A stretch of DNA of 64,000 nt, taken from the NCBI RefSeq assembly GCF_000317895.1, contig NC_019567.1, positions 2,914,001 to 2,978,000 on the forward strand. The letters run 5' to 3'. Under the pieces are notes generated by a model. It did no database searches. It was given only the letters and a program-made list of their open reading frames with translations, and had not been told where the DNA came from. Positions 18,722 through 28,063 of the stretch are shown one piece after another. Position numbers and translations under genes: made by a program. Position 1 is the stretch's first letter. Each line of letters begins with the position of its first letter. Origin of the DNA: Bdellovibrio bacteriovorus str. Tiberius. Its GTDB lineage: Bacteria > Bdellovibrionota > Bdellovibrionia > Bdellovibrionales > Bdellovibrionaceae.

Positions 18722-20275
18722 CTAATGAACCCCGCGGCGGGCTTGAAGTTCCTTGATGATTTCTTGAGACGTCTTGGTCTCGGGCCGTTCCGTGCGAACA
18801 CCCCGCTGGCTTTCCAGAGGTTTGACACCAATCAGTTGCGAGATGAACTGCGAAGTTCTTGCAACCGTGTTGAAAATCGCCACCGGATTCTTATTCGGAG
18901 AGCCCGCCAATTCTGTGTCTTTAGCCAAATTACCTGCCGCAGATCCCACGGCATAAATCGGCAATTTCTCCCCGCTGGCATCCGCATACTGACGGGCCAC
19001 AACGGTCTCTGACAGATTCAGCTCTTTCAGAGGGCCCATAACATCCACCAGCTCGGGACTTTTAGCCACATTAGAAAGCAGCTGACCATTCAGATTGGTA
19101 TAACCTGTGGAATCAATAATCATGTCGCCTTCAGCCTGACTGACGATGTTGTTCTTCGCATCACGTGCAGTCACTAAATAGCGACCATTCCCAAGACGCT
19201 CGACCTTTTCCACATGACCCGGCAAACCCGTAACACGATTCTTCTGGTATTGCGGCACGATCATATCAACATAGCGATCCCAGCCGCTTTGGCTTTGAAT
19301 GTATTCTTCCGCTGTGCGGAAGGTGTTGCCGATCCATTGAATCTTGAAATCTTCTTGAGTTTTAACATGCGGATTCAAGAGCCCCTCGATGGCGATACGG
19401 GATCCATCACCGTTTCCAATGATGATCAAATCACGTGGCATGTGCACGCCCAACTGCTGCAAACGGCTTTCACGCAACGACACCAGGAAGGCGTCGGTGC
19501 TCATGATCGGGCGCAAGACAGTGGGTTCGGCCTGATGAAGCTTTTGGAATTCCGCAAAGGCTGCCTGGTAAGAGGCGTCTTTGACTTTGGTCCCCACTTC
19601 GCCAAGGCCTGTTCCCAGAATCACATTCTTAGCGCGCAAAGTAACACCCTGATCGGTCACCACTTCAATCTGCAGCTTGCCATCCACCATCACCTTGTTC
19701 ACGGCAACAACGGTGGTTTCAAGCATCACAGGAACTTTTGAAACATACTGCTGACTTTGGATATGAGTCGCAAGCTGGGTTGAATGTGCATACATCTGCG
19801 ACGTCAGATGCGAGAGACTGCCCACCCCACCCGGGAATTCATGCATGGACAGACGGTGAGCTTCAATACTGTTGATATAGAAATCTTTTTCCGCAAAAGT
19901 CTTGGCCACCAGATCTGTTTTTTCAACCACCAGGGATTTCAGATTGGTTTTTCCCAGCACCAACGAAGCCGCGGCACACTGCGGACCCGCGCCCAGACAC
20001 AGAACATCCAGCTCAATGGTTTTGCCTTTGTTTTCTTTTTTAAGTGCCGTCGACTGACGGATCATTTCCTGCATCAGGAATTCAGACACCTTCAGACTTT
20101 CCTGCTGCTCTTTTGCAATACGTTTTAATGTCGCAGGATCCTGCGGGAAGGGCTTGCCACCACTTTCTTTCCAAACACTGGGAGCAAAGACAGATTCACA
20201 GGTCGGCGCGGCCTGAACAGCGGGCACCACCAGCATCAGCGAAATCAGCAGGGATAATAAACGTGTCTTGCTCAC
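18722..20275 (-). CDS. Exported FAD/NAD(P)-dependent oxidoreductase-like protein
   Basis: 517 residues from a GTG at 20275 with GAGG five bases upstream. The N-terminus is a Sec-type signal peptide (Ser-Lys-Thr-Arg, hydrophobic run, V-Q-A-A cleavage near residue 23). The dinucleotide-binding fold is seen in L-C-L-G-A-G-P-Q-C-A-A-A, and a second binding stretch in I-I-I-G-N-G-D-G-S. The D-S-T-G-Y segment and C-terminal G-S-A-A-G match FAD-linked hydroxylases of the lysine/ornithine monooxygenase type. Substrate is unknown. Export through Sec of a flavoprotein is odd, since cofactor-loaded proteins usually use Tat and no twin-arginine is present. Confidence 0.75.
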   Translation of the reverse strand: MSKTRLLSLLISLMLVVPAVQAAPTCESVFAPSVWKESGGKPFPQDPATLKRIAKEQQESLKVSEFLMQEMIRQSTALKKENKGKTIELDVLCLGAGPQCAAASLVLGKTNLKSLVVEKTDLVAKTFAEKDFYINSIEAHRLSMHEFPGGVGSLSHLTSQMYAHSTQLATHIQSQQYVSKVPVMLETTVVAVNKVMVDGKLQIEVVTDQGVTLRAKNVILGTGLGEVGTKVKDASYQAAFAEFQKLHQAEPTVLRPIMSTDAFLVSLRESRLQQLGVHMPRDLIIIGNGDGSRIAIEGLLNPHVKTQEDFKIQWIGNTFRTAEEYIQSQSGWDRYVDMIVPQYQKNRVTGLPGHVEKVERLGNGRYLVTARDAKNNIVSQAEGDMIIDSTGYTNLNGQLLSNVAKSPELVDVMGPLKELNLSETVVARQYADASGEKLPIYAVGSAAGNLAKDTELAGSPNKNPVAIFNTVARTSQFISQLIGVKPLESQRGVRTERPETKTSQEIIKELQARRGVH

Positions 20276-20403
20276 AGGGACCTCAAAAGCCAAAGGGCAA
20301 AATCGCCCGAAGCCCTTAAAGCAACCGCTATGCCACCATATTCCCCCGCTGAAATCGTTCAGAAGACATTCAGCTGTTCAAAATTTTTACATCAAGCCCG
20401 TTT

Positions 20404-21501
20404 TCAGCCGAAGATACGGCCCGCAAACAAAAGTCTCGCAGTTCTGAAAAAGCTGCCACTGACCGCCGTCCACTGCCCCTTTTCCTGAGTGACGTCAGCG
20501 TTCAAGGTCAAAACCCCTGACGGCATTCCAATCTGCACTTCATTTGAAATACCACTGGCAAGTTCGCTGACCACTGTTCCTGGAATCTTGGCGGCCACGG
20601 CGGCACACAACGACACCGTCAACGGCAAAGCCTTGTGCGGCTGCCCGCTGGCGATCACGCGCATGGAAAAATTCATCCCGTCTGATGACGGCGCACTGAC
20701 CAGGGCGATGTACGGAACGGCGATCGAGTTTTTGGCAGCTTCCAGATCCGGAGCTATCCCCATTTTCACGGAGCCCAGTCGGCGAACCAGATCCAGTTTT
20801 TTTAGCAGTTCCACTGAGGCTTCCAATTGCGCCGGCGTTTCAGCTCCGGTCAGTCCCAGATCTTTCGCCCGTACAAACACACAAGGGTTCGCAGCATCCA
20901 GCAACGTGACTTCCATGGACTCGGATTCAGAAACTTTCAAAGTTTCGCGAACCTGCCCGGTGGGCAGAAGCTTGCCGGTCACCGCACCGCCGGGCTGCTG
21001 GAACTCAAGCCGCACTGGGGCTGCGGTGCCGCTGACTCCGGGAATGGCAAAGTCACCCGCGAACACGGGTTCGCCATTTTCCACCGGGAAATAGGAATGA
21101 ATGATTTTCGAGGTGTTGGTATTAAAAATGCGCACACACGCTTCATTGCCCGAGGGTTTCACCCACCCAGCCATCACCGCAAAGGGACCCACGGCGGAAC
21201 TGACGTTGCCGCAGTTGCCTTTGTAATCGACCTTGGCTTCCGTCACAGACACTTGGGCAAAGGTGTAATCCACATCCGCATCTTCGCGTGCCGAGGGCGA
21301 CAGCACGCTGACTTTGGAAAGTGACGAAATGCCTCCGCCCATGCCATCCAGCTGACGACCATGACTGTCCGGACTTCCCAGGCAGGACAGAAAAATCTCA
21401 TTCCAGAGCGCCGGATCCGAAGGCAGATCGTCTTTCTTGAACACCACCACACGACTGGTGCCGCCTCTCATGTAAACTGCCGGGAAAGATCGCTGTGCCA
21501 T
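20404..21501 (-). CDS. prpF: PrpF-family isomerase (2-methylaconitate / 4-oxalomesaconate type)
   Basis: 365 residues. The PrpF/DAP-epimerase-like fold is recognised from Y-M-R-G-G-T-S-R, H-G-R-Q-L-D-G-M-G-G-G, the G-N-C-G-N-V-S-S-A-V-G-P-F-A-V motif with its conserved Cys, and F-N-T-N-T-S-K. Family members shift double bonds of aconitate-like acids in the 2-methylcitrate cycle or of oxalomesaconate in gallate degradation. No prpB, prpC or acnD gene lies nearby, so the exact substrate is open. Confidence 0.88.
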   Translation of the reverse strand: MAQRSFPAVYMRGGTSRVVVFKKDDLPSDPALWNEIFLSCLGSPDSHGRQLDGMGGGISSLSKVSVLSPSAREDADVDYTFAQVSVTEAKVDYKGNCGNVSSAVGPFAVMAGWVKPSGNEACVRIFNTNTSKIIHSYFPVENGEPVFAGDFAIPGVSGTAAPVRLEFQQPGGAVTGKLLPTGQVRETLKVSESESMEVTLLDAANPCVFVRAKDLGLTGAETPAQLEASVELLKKLDLVRRLGSVKMGIAPDLEAAKNSIAVPYIALVSAPSSDGMNFSMRVIASGQPHKALPLTVSLCAAVAAKIPGTVVSELASGISNEVQIGMPSGVLTLNADVTQEKGQWTAVSGSFFRTARLLFAGRIFG

Positions 21502-21591
21502 TCATTCGCTCCTTGGAAATACCGTGAAAACCCCGACCATCATCCAGTGAACTGACTTATGCCTGAAGGGTGTCCTGCCGAAAAGACTCCC

Positions 21592-22362
21592 ATGGGTAAG
21601 ATCATTTTGCCACTTCTTTTGCTGTTCTGTCAGGCGGGCTTTGCTGCCGATGATCTGTCGTCCTTTGCGACAAACCTGGACACCACCTTGCGCTATCTGA
21701 ATAACCGCGAAAGCGTGCCGTGCAAAACCGAAAAGCCCACTGAAGCCAAAGTGGCCACCGCCACCCTTCAGGGCGACAAGGCCACCGTGATGAGCGAAGC
21801 CGATGCTCAGAAACTATTCAGCGAACTTAAATCCCAAGGGGACATCCCTTTTGAATTTTCCATCGCTGGATGTGAAGAGCGTGCCCATGAAATGTCACGC
21901 CTGATGCTGCTAAAGGGTATCACACCGCTGAAAGTCTTTGCGTCAGTAAACGAAGATGAATCCCCGCGCCTGCGCCGCCCGAATCCCACCAAAAATGGGA
22001 TGACCGTCGACTGGAAATACCATGTGGCCCCGGTGGTGCTGGTGAAAAGAGGATCGGAACTGGTTCCGTATGTGATGGACCCGTCCCTAGAGAAAAAAGC
22101 CGTCCCGGTTACGGAGTGGCAGGCCACCATGACCCGTCACAACCCGAAAATGAAAGTGAACCTGAAGTTCACACCAGCCGCGACTTACAATGACGCAGGC
22201 ACGATCCGGGTGAATTTTAAAGACAATGATTTCAACAAATCTGTGCAGGGCACCTTGAAAGAATACAAAGTGCGCAGCAAGGAAGTCGATGGCGAAGACA
22301 ACCTGTGGTTTGAACTTATGCGCAACGAAGAGCGCATGATGATGATCGACGAAGGTTACTAA
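21592..22362 (+). CDS. Secreted protein-glutaminase-like protein deamidase
   Basis: 256 residues from the ATG at 21592, which begins a signal peptide ending near F-A-A-D (residue 20). A likely propeptide follows. The catalytic pattern of Chryseobacterium protein-glutaminase is visible: Cys94 in G-C-E-E-R-A-H, His144 in W-K-Y-H-V-A-P-V, and Asp163 in V-M-D-P-S-L. Such enzymes deamidate glutamine side chains in intact proteins. About 80 residues follow the catalytic core. It is a stand-alone gene that overlaps the MFS gene tail to tail. A role in altering prey or envelope proteins is inference. Confidence 0.72.
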   Translation: MGKIILPLLLLFCQAGFAADDLSSFATNLDTTLRYLNNRESVPCKTEKPTEAKVATATLQGDKATVMSEADAQKLFSELKSQGDIPFEFSIAGCEERAHEMSRLMLLKGITPLKVFASVNEDESPRLRRPNPTKNGMTVDWKYHVAPVVLVKRGSELVPYVMDPSLEKKAVPVTEWQATMTRHNPKMKVNLKFTPAATYNDAGTIRVNFKDNDFNKSVQGTLKEYKVRSKEVDGEDNLWFELMRNEERMMMIDEGY

Positions 22363-23792
22363 TGCAGTGACGGTTCGCTTTGCGGGATGGGCTCTTTCTT
22401 GCGCTCACCGACCGGCACCTGCCAGAAGATCGCCGCCGAACTGCACGTGATCACCCCCATACAAATGAAGGTCCACTGGAACGTGCGTAAAGCGCCGTGA
22501 TTTACTGATCCAAACTGATCCGAAAACCCGGTCAGCATCGCTCCGGCCGCCGCGACGGCCAGACTCATCGCCAGCATCTGCATCATCGAATAAAGACTGT
22601 TGCCACTGCTGGCGTATTCACTGCCCAGATCTTTCAGGGTCAGTGTGTTCATCGCCGTGAACTGCAATGAATTCACCCAGCCAAAGAAGAACAACTGCAC
22701 CAGACGAAGCCACATGGGCTGGGATTCCGACATCAGTGCAAAACTTGCCATGGTCAAACCCACCAGCAAGGTGTTACCAACCAGCATGTTGCGATAACCG
22801 GTGCGCGTGATTAAAGGCGTGGCAAAACGTTTGGCCATAATGCCCGCCACCGCCATTGGGATCATCATCATCCCCGCGTAGGAAGGCGAATAACCCAGGC
22901 CCACCTGCAACAGCAGAGGCAGCAAAAACGGCATCGCCCCGCTGCCGATCCGGGCAAATAAATTCCCCAACAGACCGATGTTGTAAGTTCCGATTTTAAA
23001 AAGATTCAAAGAAAACAACGGCGCTTCTGTGCGCCCGGCATGCAGCCAGTACGCCGCAAGACTTGCCAGACCGAACACCAGCAGAATCATCACCAAACCG
23101 GGACGAAGCCCCAGTTCGGCCAAACCCTCCATCCCGAAAGAAATGGAAACCATACTGAAAGCCAAAAGCACATAACCTGAAATATCAAAGCGCGATGCCT
23201 TGGCACCGCGAATATCCGGCATCAGCTTATAGGTTGCCCAACAACCCACAAGCCCCACCGGGATATTGATCAGAAATATCCAGTGCCATGAAGCATACTC
23301 CACCAACCACCCACCAAGCGTGGGACCGATCAAAGGCCCAATCAGGCCGGGAATGGTGACAAAACTGATGGCTTGCAAAAACTTATCCGCCGGGAACGCA
23401 CGAAGCACCGCCAGACGTCCTACCGGAAGCAGCAACGCCCCACCCGCCCCTTGCAGCACGCGTGAAATCACCAGTTGCGGTAACGTTTGAGAAAACGCAC
23501 AACACAAAGATCCCAAGGTGAAAACCAGGATCGCGCCCAGATAAACCTTCTTGGTTCCAAAGCGGTCGGTGATCCATCCCGATGAGGGAATCAACAATGC
23601 AATTGTCAGGGAGTAAGCAATCACCACGGATTGCATGTAAAGGGGGCTTTCCCCCAGACTCTTCGCCATCCCCGGCAGTGCGGTGTTAACGATGGTGGAA
23701 TCCAGGGTCTCCATGAAGAAACCAATGGCGACCAGCCACAGTAAAAGATTTTGGGATCGTTCGTCTGAATTCGCTGAAGCAGCAGAGGCCAT
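22359..23792 (-). CDS. DHA2-family multidrug MFS transporter (EmrB/QacA-like)
   Basis: 477 residues with about 14 membrane segments, the DHA2 layout. Family marks are F-M-E-T-L-D-S-T-I-V-N-T-A-L-P in the first helix and W-L-V-E-Y-A-S-W-H-W-I-F-L-I-N-I-P near helix 5. It should be a proton-driven drug exporter in the inner membrane. No membrane-fusion EmrA partner is next to it. The stop overlaps that of the convergent glutaminase-like gene by four bases. Confidence 0.92.
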   Translation of the reverse strand: MASAASANSDERSQNLLLWLVAIGFFMETLDSTIVNTALPGMAKSLGESPLYMQSVVIAYSLTIALLIPSSGWITDRFGTKKVYLGAILVFTLGSLCCAFSQTLPQLVISRVLQGAGGALLLPVGRLAVLRAFPADKFLQAISFVTIPGLIGPLIGPTLGGWLVEYASWHWIFLINIPVGLVGCWATYKLMPDIRGAKASRFDISGYVLLAFSMVSISFGMEGLAELGLRPGLVMILLVFGLASLAAYWLHAGRTEAPLFSLNLFKIGTYNIGLLGNLFARIGSGAMPFLLPLLLQVGLGYSPSYAGMMMIPMAVAGIMAKRFATPLITRTGYRNMLVGNTLLVGLTMASFALMSESQPMWLRLVQLFFFGWVNSLQFTAMNTLTLKDLGSEYASSGNSLYSMMQMLAMSLAVAAAGAMLTGFSDQFGSVNHGALRTFQWTFICMGVITCSSAAIFWQVPVGERKKEPIPQSEPSLH

Positions 23793-23838
23793 AAAAACTC
23801 GATTTCTATGATTCCCCTGATCTTACAGCAAGTGCGTG

Positions 23839-25503
23839 TCAGCCACAATCACTGCGCGAATGCGTATAGTTCGCACTGTTAAGTTCCACCAGACTGCGAA
23901 TCAACTGAGGCACGGCAAAAGGTTTCCCCATAAAAGAGTCAAACCCTTCGCCCAAGGCCTTGGTTTCGCTGCCTTTATCCACAAACGCCGTCAGGGCAAT
24001 CATCGGAACCTGTCGGGAAAAGCGTGTTTCCCCGGCGCGTATCCGATGCGCGAAGGAAAACCCATCTTCACCGGGCATACTCAGATCACACACAATCAGA
24101 TCGAACACTCCTTGAGACAGCAGGGCTTCCTCGACCGAATCTGCCGCCACAACATCTGCGCCGTTGATTCTTAAGACCGTTTCCATCACCTGAAGTGAGT
24201 CTTTATCATCATCCACCACCAGAATATGAGCCCCTTGCAAAGGTTTGGTGTTGCGCGATGGCGCCATCGTGGCCGCCTCATTGACGATTTCACCCTGCTT
24301 GTTCCAGGCGGGAATTGAAAATGAGAACTCCGAGCCTTTGCCTGTGCCCTCGCTGCGCGCGATGATCGTGCCTTGATGCGCTTCCACCAAGTGTCGGGAA
24401 ATTGAAAGCCCTAAACCCAAACCGCCAAATTTTCGCGTGGTCGAACCATCGGCCTGACGGAATCTTTCAAAAGCCTGGGGAATGAAGTCTGCATCCATCC
24501 CCACGCCTTCATCTTTCACCGACACGGAAAAGCTTGGCCCCTGACGAATCACGGCCACTTCAATGCGGCTTTTGGCGTGTGAAAATTTGATGGCATTGAT
24601 CAGCAGATTATTGACGATTTGCTTCAGACGCTCGACATCCCCTTGAATCATGGCGGTCGCAACACCTTTGACGATCTCGATATGGATGTCCTTTTTTTCG
24701 GCCATCAGCCGAACGGCATCCACGGCCTGATTTACCACATCAACCAGATCGACCGGATGTTTTTCCATGTGAAAACGTCCCAGCAGAATGCGGGATGAAT
24801 CCAGCAGGTCCTCGATAATGCGGGTCTGATTGCGCGCATTGCGTTCGATGGTTTCAAGACCCAGTCGCGCATCCTTGTCCCCGGGACTTGCCTCCAGCAG
24901 AATTTCGGCCCAGCCCATAATGGAATTCAAAGGTGTGCGCAGTTCGTGGGACACGGTCATCAGGAACTCATCTTTGGAGCGATTGGCTTCTTTCAGTTCT
25001 TCAATGCGTTTTTGCAGATCATTATAGTTGTTCAGATTCTCGATACTGACCGAAACCGAATCTGCCAAAGCTCGCAACAGTTCGCGCTGCTCGTCGGTGG
25101 GAACTCTTTGGTCTTTCCAGTAGGTGCCGATAGCCCCGATGGGGGCTTCCCGTCGAATGGGGGTCATCATCATGCTTTTAACAAAGGTCGGACGATAGGC
25201 GTCCCAGGGAACGCGTTCGTCGCGATAGATGTCTTCGATGATCACCGTTTCTTTGTGCAGCATGGCCCAGCCAGAAACGCAGGATTCCAGCGGAAAGCGC
25301 TGCCCCTTCCACAAGGGACTGATGGCGTCCTCATCGGCATAGAAACAGAAATCCCCGTCTTTTAAAACAAACGTGGCTCCGTCTGCATCGGCAATCACCC
25401 GAGCCGCGGTCCGCACCAGCTTTGTGATTTCATCCAAAGACCGGGTCGCAGACAAGTTCTGAATCACTTCCACAAGCTTTCTTACACCGCCCTCATAGGA
25501 CAT
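23839..25503 (-). CDS. Cytosolic GAF-domain hybrid histidine kinase with receiver
   Basis: 554 residues from the ATG at 25503, with GGAGG five bases upstream. Order: GAF domain (about 8-165), dimerisation domain with phospho-His in T-V-S-H-E-L-R-T-P-L (about 205), ATPase domain with N-A-I-K-F-S, D-E-G-V-G-M and G-L-G-L-G-L-S motifs, and a C-terminal receiver with V-V-D-D-D and phospho-Asp in L-I-V-C-D-L-S-M-P (about 490). No membrane segments. Phosphorelay output is probably through an unlinked protein. It is monocistronic. Confidence 0.92.
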   Translation of the reverse strand: MSYEGGVRKLVEVIQNLSATRSLDEITKLVRTAARVIADADGATFVLKDGDFCFYADEDAISPLWKGQRFPLESCVSGWAMLHKETVIIEDIYRDERVPWDAYRPTFVKSMMMTPIRREAPIGAIGTYWKDQRVPTDEQRELLRALADSVSVSIENLNNYNDLQKRIEELKEANRSKDEFLMTVSHELRTPLNSIMGWAEILLEASPGDKDARLGLETIERNARNQTRIIEDLLDSSRILLGRFHMEKHPVDLVDVVNQAVDAVRLMAEKKDIHIEIVKGVATAMIQGDVERLKQIVNNLLINAIKFSHAKSRIEVAVIRQGPSFSVSVKDEGVGMDADFIPQAFERFRQADGSTTRKFGGLGLGLSISRHLVEAHQGTIIARSEGTGKGSEFSFSIPAWNKQGEIVNEAATMAPSRNTKPLQGAHILVVDDDKDSLQVMETVLRINGADVVAADSVEEALLSQGVFDLIVCDLSMPGEDGFSFAHRIRAGETRFSRQVPMIALTAFVDKGSETKALGEGFDSFMGKPFAVPQLIRSLVELNSANYTHSRSDCG

Positions 25504-25626
25504 GAAACCTCCGAACAAGCGCTGGTTTCAGCCTATGTGGGTTCAAAAAATTGTCCATCAAAGACAATCTTGAGAATCTTGAAGATGTAAACAAACAAGA
25601 AAACAGCTATTCAAAGGCCATTGTAA

Positions 25627-26121
25627 TCAAGAAGCTTTAACACCAACCTGCACCAACGTGGGCTGCAAAAGCCGTTGCACTTCCTGGGGCTTCATTGAAA
25701 CCAGGAATCCGCGCTTGCCCCCGTTGATGAATATCAGATCCAGATCCAGAATGGTTTTTTCCATATACACCGGCATCTCGCGCTTGGTTCCAAAAGGCGA
25801 CGTGCCACCCACCTGATAACCCGAATGGCGGTCCGCCACTTCCGGCTTGCAAGGTGAAATCGTTTTCACACCCAGTTCGCGCGCCAGTTGTTTGGTGGAA
25901 ACCTGCAGATCCCCATGCATCAGAACCACAAGGGGTTCTTTCTTTTCATTTTCCATAATCAGGGTTTTGATCACATGATGCTCGGGCACACCGAGCTCTT
26001 TTGAAGAGTGAGACGTTCCGCCTTTTTCTTCATAGGGAAAAAGATGTCCGGTGTACTGCACGTCATGCTTCTGCAGTTCACGAATGGCCAGAGTCACGGG
26101 GAATTTGTCTTTGTCGCTCAT
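25627..26121 (-). CDS. ybaK: YbaK-type aminoacyl-tRNA deacylase
   Basis: 164 residues, the usual YbaK length. The conserved Lys lies in H-V-I-K-T-L and the substrate-site segment in G-Y-x-V-G-G-T-S-P-F-G. The family hydrolyses mischarged Cys-tRNA(Pro) in trans and prevents mistranslation. Specificity for Cys-tRNA(Pro) over related INS-superfamily targets is inferred from length and the G-T-S-P-F motif. Confidence 0.9.
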   Translation of the reverse strand: MSDKDKFPVTLAIRELQKHDVQYTGHLFPYEEKGGTSHSSKELGVPEHHVIKTLIMENEKKEPLVVLMHGDLQVSTKQLARELGVKTISPCKPEVADRHSGYQVGGTSPFGTKREMPVYMEKTILDLDLIFINGGKRGFLVSMKPQEVQRLLQPTLVQVGVKAS

Positions 26122-26154
26122 GGATTTAAGTGTAACCCCGAAGGACGGTGCAAA

Positions 26155-27300
26155 TCATTCACTTTTCGTGCACAGATGAGTCATCAGGTCCCCGGCAACA
26201 TCCAAGCGACGCTCTTGACCGTACATACTTGCAACGTGATCAAAAACCGCCTGATTTTTCGTGACCGGATAAATCTCGGTACCGTCGCGATATGTCGGTG
26301 TGTAAGAAGCACCAAAGATCTTCACCCGCCCCCCGGTTCGGGCCAGCCCCAGATAAACCACCAACCCGGTTTTGCGAGCCAGGCCTGCCTGGCCTGCCAC
26401 AAAGTTCCCCAGTGAATATGCCACCAAAGTTTCACGCCCGTCTTTGGTGACATATTTTTCCCACGGCTGCAGCACGTGGGGATGCGAACCAATGATCGCT
26501 GTCACGCCAGCGTCAAGATAACGTCGCGCAAAGGCTTTCTGACGTGAATCCGGAGAATGCTTGTATTCCTGCCCCCAGTGCGGCAGCAGAATCAGCGCAT
26601 CAACACTGGAATCCGCGGTGATGCTTTTAATCAGATCAACCATCTTGTCCGGATTCTTATAACAGAACAGCACCTGATCTTTGCTGTCGTTGTGACCGTT
26701 GCTCATTTCTGTACAGCCCAAAAAGGCCACGCGGAAGCCTTCGATAGAAACAATCTGATGAAAAGCTCCGCTGCGTTCTGATGACATGCGAATTCCCACC
26801 GTGGGAATTCCGACATTGCGTGCGGCCCGGATGGTTTTATCAATTCCCAGCCAACTGCGATCCAGCGAATGATTATTGGCCACCGTCAAAAGATCGTAAC
26901 CCGAACGATACAGATCCGACAAAATGCGCGGATGATAGTTAAAGGAAAAATTAGACCCCGAATACACGACCTCGTCATAGATGAAACCAACGTCCCCGTG
27001 ATCCTTGCCCCGCTTGTCGACCCCCAGGGCCGCAGGGCCTTCCAGATTCCCGACTGAAAAATGGGCTTTCATCATCAAGGGGTCCGTGCGCCGCCAGATC
27101 TGATTGAAATGCTGAGTGCCGTTGACGACCGCCCGGTACAAGGCTTCATGCACCAGAATGTCGCCCACAAAGGACAGACCTATGCGGTCCTGCCCTTGCT
27201 GACACTCGGTTTGAAACCTGACTTGCGGGGCCGCCAGCGCGCCTGAGGTGTGAATGAAAAGAACCGAAATCAAAAGAAGAATGAAGTGATGTCTTTGCAT
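26155..27300 (-). CDS. CapA-family exported metallophosphatase-like protein
   Basis: 381 residues with a Sec signal peptide (cleavage near residue 23). The CapA/PGA_cap fold is visible in F-V-G-D-I-L at the start of the domain, V-A-N-N-H-S-L-D, L-P-H-W-G-Q-E-Y, and G-S-H-P-H-V-L-Q-P-W. These provide the calcineurin-like metal ligands. Relatives take part in poly-gamma-glutamate capsule synthesis, but no capB or capC gene is near, so a different hydrolase role is likely. Confidence 0.88.
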   Translation of the reverse strand: MQRHHFILLLISVLFIHTSGALAAPQVRFQTECQQGQDRIGLSFVGDILVHEALYRAVVNGTQHFNQIWRRTDPLMMKAHFSVGNLEGPAALGVDKRGKDHGDVGFIYDEVVYSGSNFSFNYHPRILSDLYRSGYDLLTVANNHSLDRSWLGIDKTIRAARNVGIPTVGIRMSSERSGAFHQIVSIEGFRVAFLGCTEMSNGHNDSKDQVLFCYKNPDKMVDLIKSITADSSVDALILLPHWGQEYKHSPDSRQKAFARRYLDAGVTAIIGSHPHVLQPWEKYVTKDGRETLVAYSLGNFVAGQAGLARKTGLVVYLGLARTGGRVKIFGASYTPTYRDGTEIYPVTKNQAVFDHVASMYGQERRLDVAGDLMTHLCTKSE

Positions 27301-27385
27301 GACATCACTTTTTACTGATTTTAAAACGGAGGCAAAAGAGGGCTGCGGGTTCTGAAGAAATACAGCGCTGGCAACAGGCAGGAAA

Positions 27386-28054
27386 CTAAAGCTGAGAGCT
27401 GCTTTTCACCATCTTCTGCGCGTATTTGAAAAACGGATTGTCAGAGCCCAGCTTGTTTTCCAAAAAAGCTTCCGCCTTGTCTGGATTGATGCTTTGGGAT
27501 TGCAGCCACAGGTCTTCAAACAGATTTTGGGCCGCGGCCATATTCAACGACGGGAAGCTGGAATCCTGCACTTCTCCATAACCCACCACAAACAGATAGT
27601 TCCACAGGGGCTTCATCGCCCGATTGTAATGGCTTTCCATCAATTTGCCCTGCCAGCCCAGGTTTTCCTTGATCACCTTGGTTGATTGCGGGGAATCCAG
27701 TAAAAAACTGTCCAGAGCTTCCTGACTGGAACGCGGCAACTGAATGCGCCCCTGTGAGCTTCCCAGATACGCCAGCATATTCAGATAAACTTCTTTCGAG
27801 AAAAAAGTCGCGCGGTTGCGGAACCACTTGGCATAGATGACTTCTTCACTGCGCGAAAGCTCTTCACGCAAAACCCACATTTCCACCACGCGGTTGTCAC
27901 CATCCTGGTCCCATTCCCAGCGCATTTTCGTGCGCGGGTAAAGTTCGGACCACAGACTGGCGGGCTCTTTGCGGTTTTCCAGCGGATACACCAACAGGCA
28001 TCCGCGTTCGTTGATTGCCTTTATCATCTGGGCTTTTTTCTTGGTTGAACTCAT
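27386..28054 (-). CDS. Hypothetical protein, possibly AlkZ-related
   Basis: 222 residues, no signal peptide or membrane segment. An early E-R-G-C-L-L-V-Y-P segment, a Trp-rich W-E-W-D stretch near residue 47 and a Y-A-K-W-F-R-N-R-A-T-F-F-S segment resemble bacterial proteins annotated as AlkZ-related, a winged-helix group near the DNA glycosylase AlkZ. I cannot confirm glycosylase residues. It begins 9 bases after the lipoprotein gene at 28064 and is probably in the same operon. Confidence 0.5.
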   Translation of the reverse strand: MSSTKKKAQMIKAINERGCLLVYPLENRKEPASLWSELYPRTKMRWEWDQDGDNRVVEMWVLREELSRSEEVIYAKWFRNRATFFSKEVYLNMLAYLGSSQGRIQLPRSSQEALDSFLLDSPQSTKVIKENLGWQGKLMESHYNRAMKPLWNYLFVVGYGEVQDSSFPSLNMAAAQNLFEDLWLQSQSINPDKAEAFLENKLGSDNPFFKYAQKMVKSSSQL

Positions 28055-28063
28055 GGGGAAATT

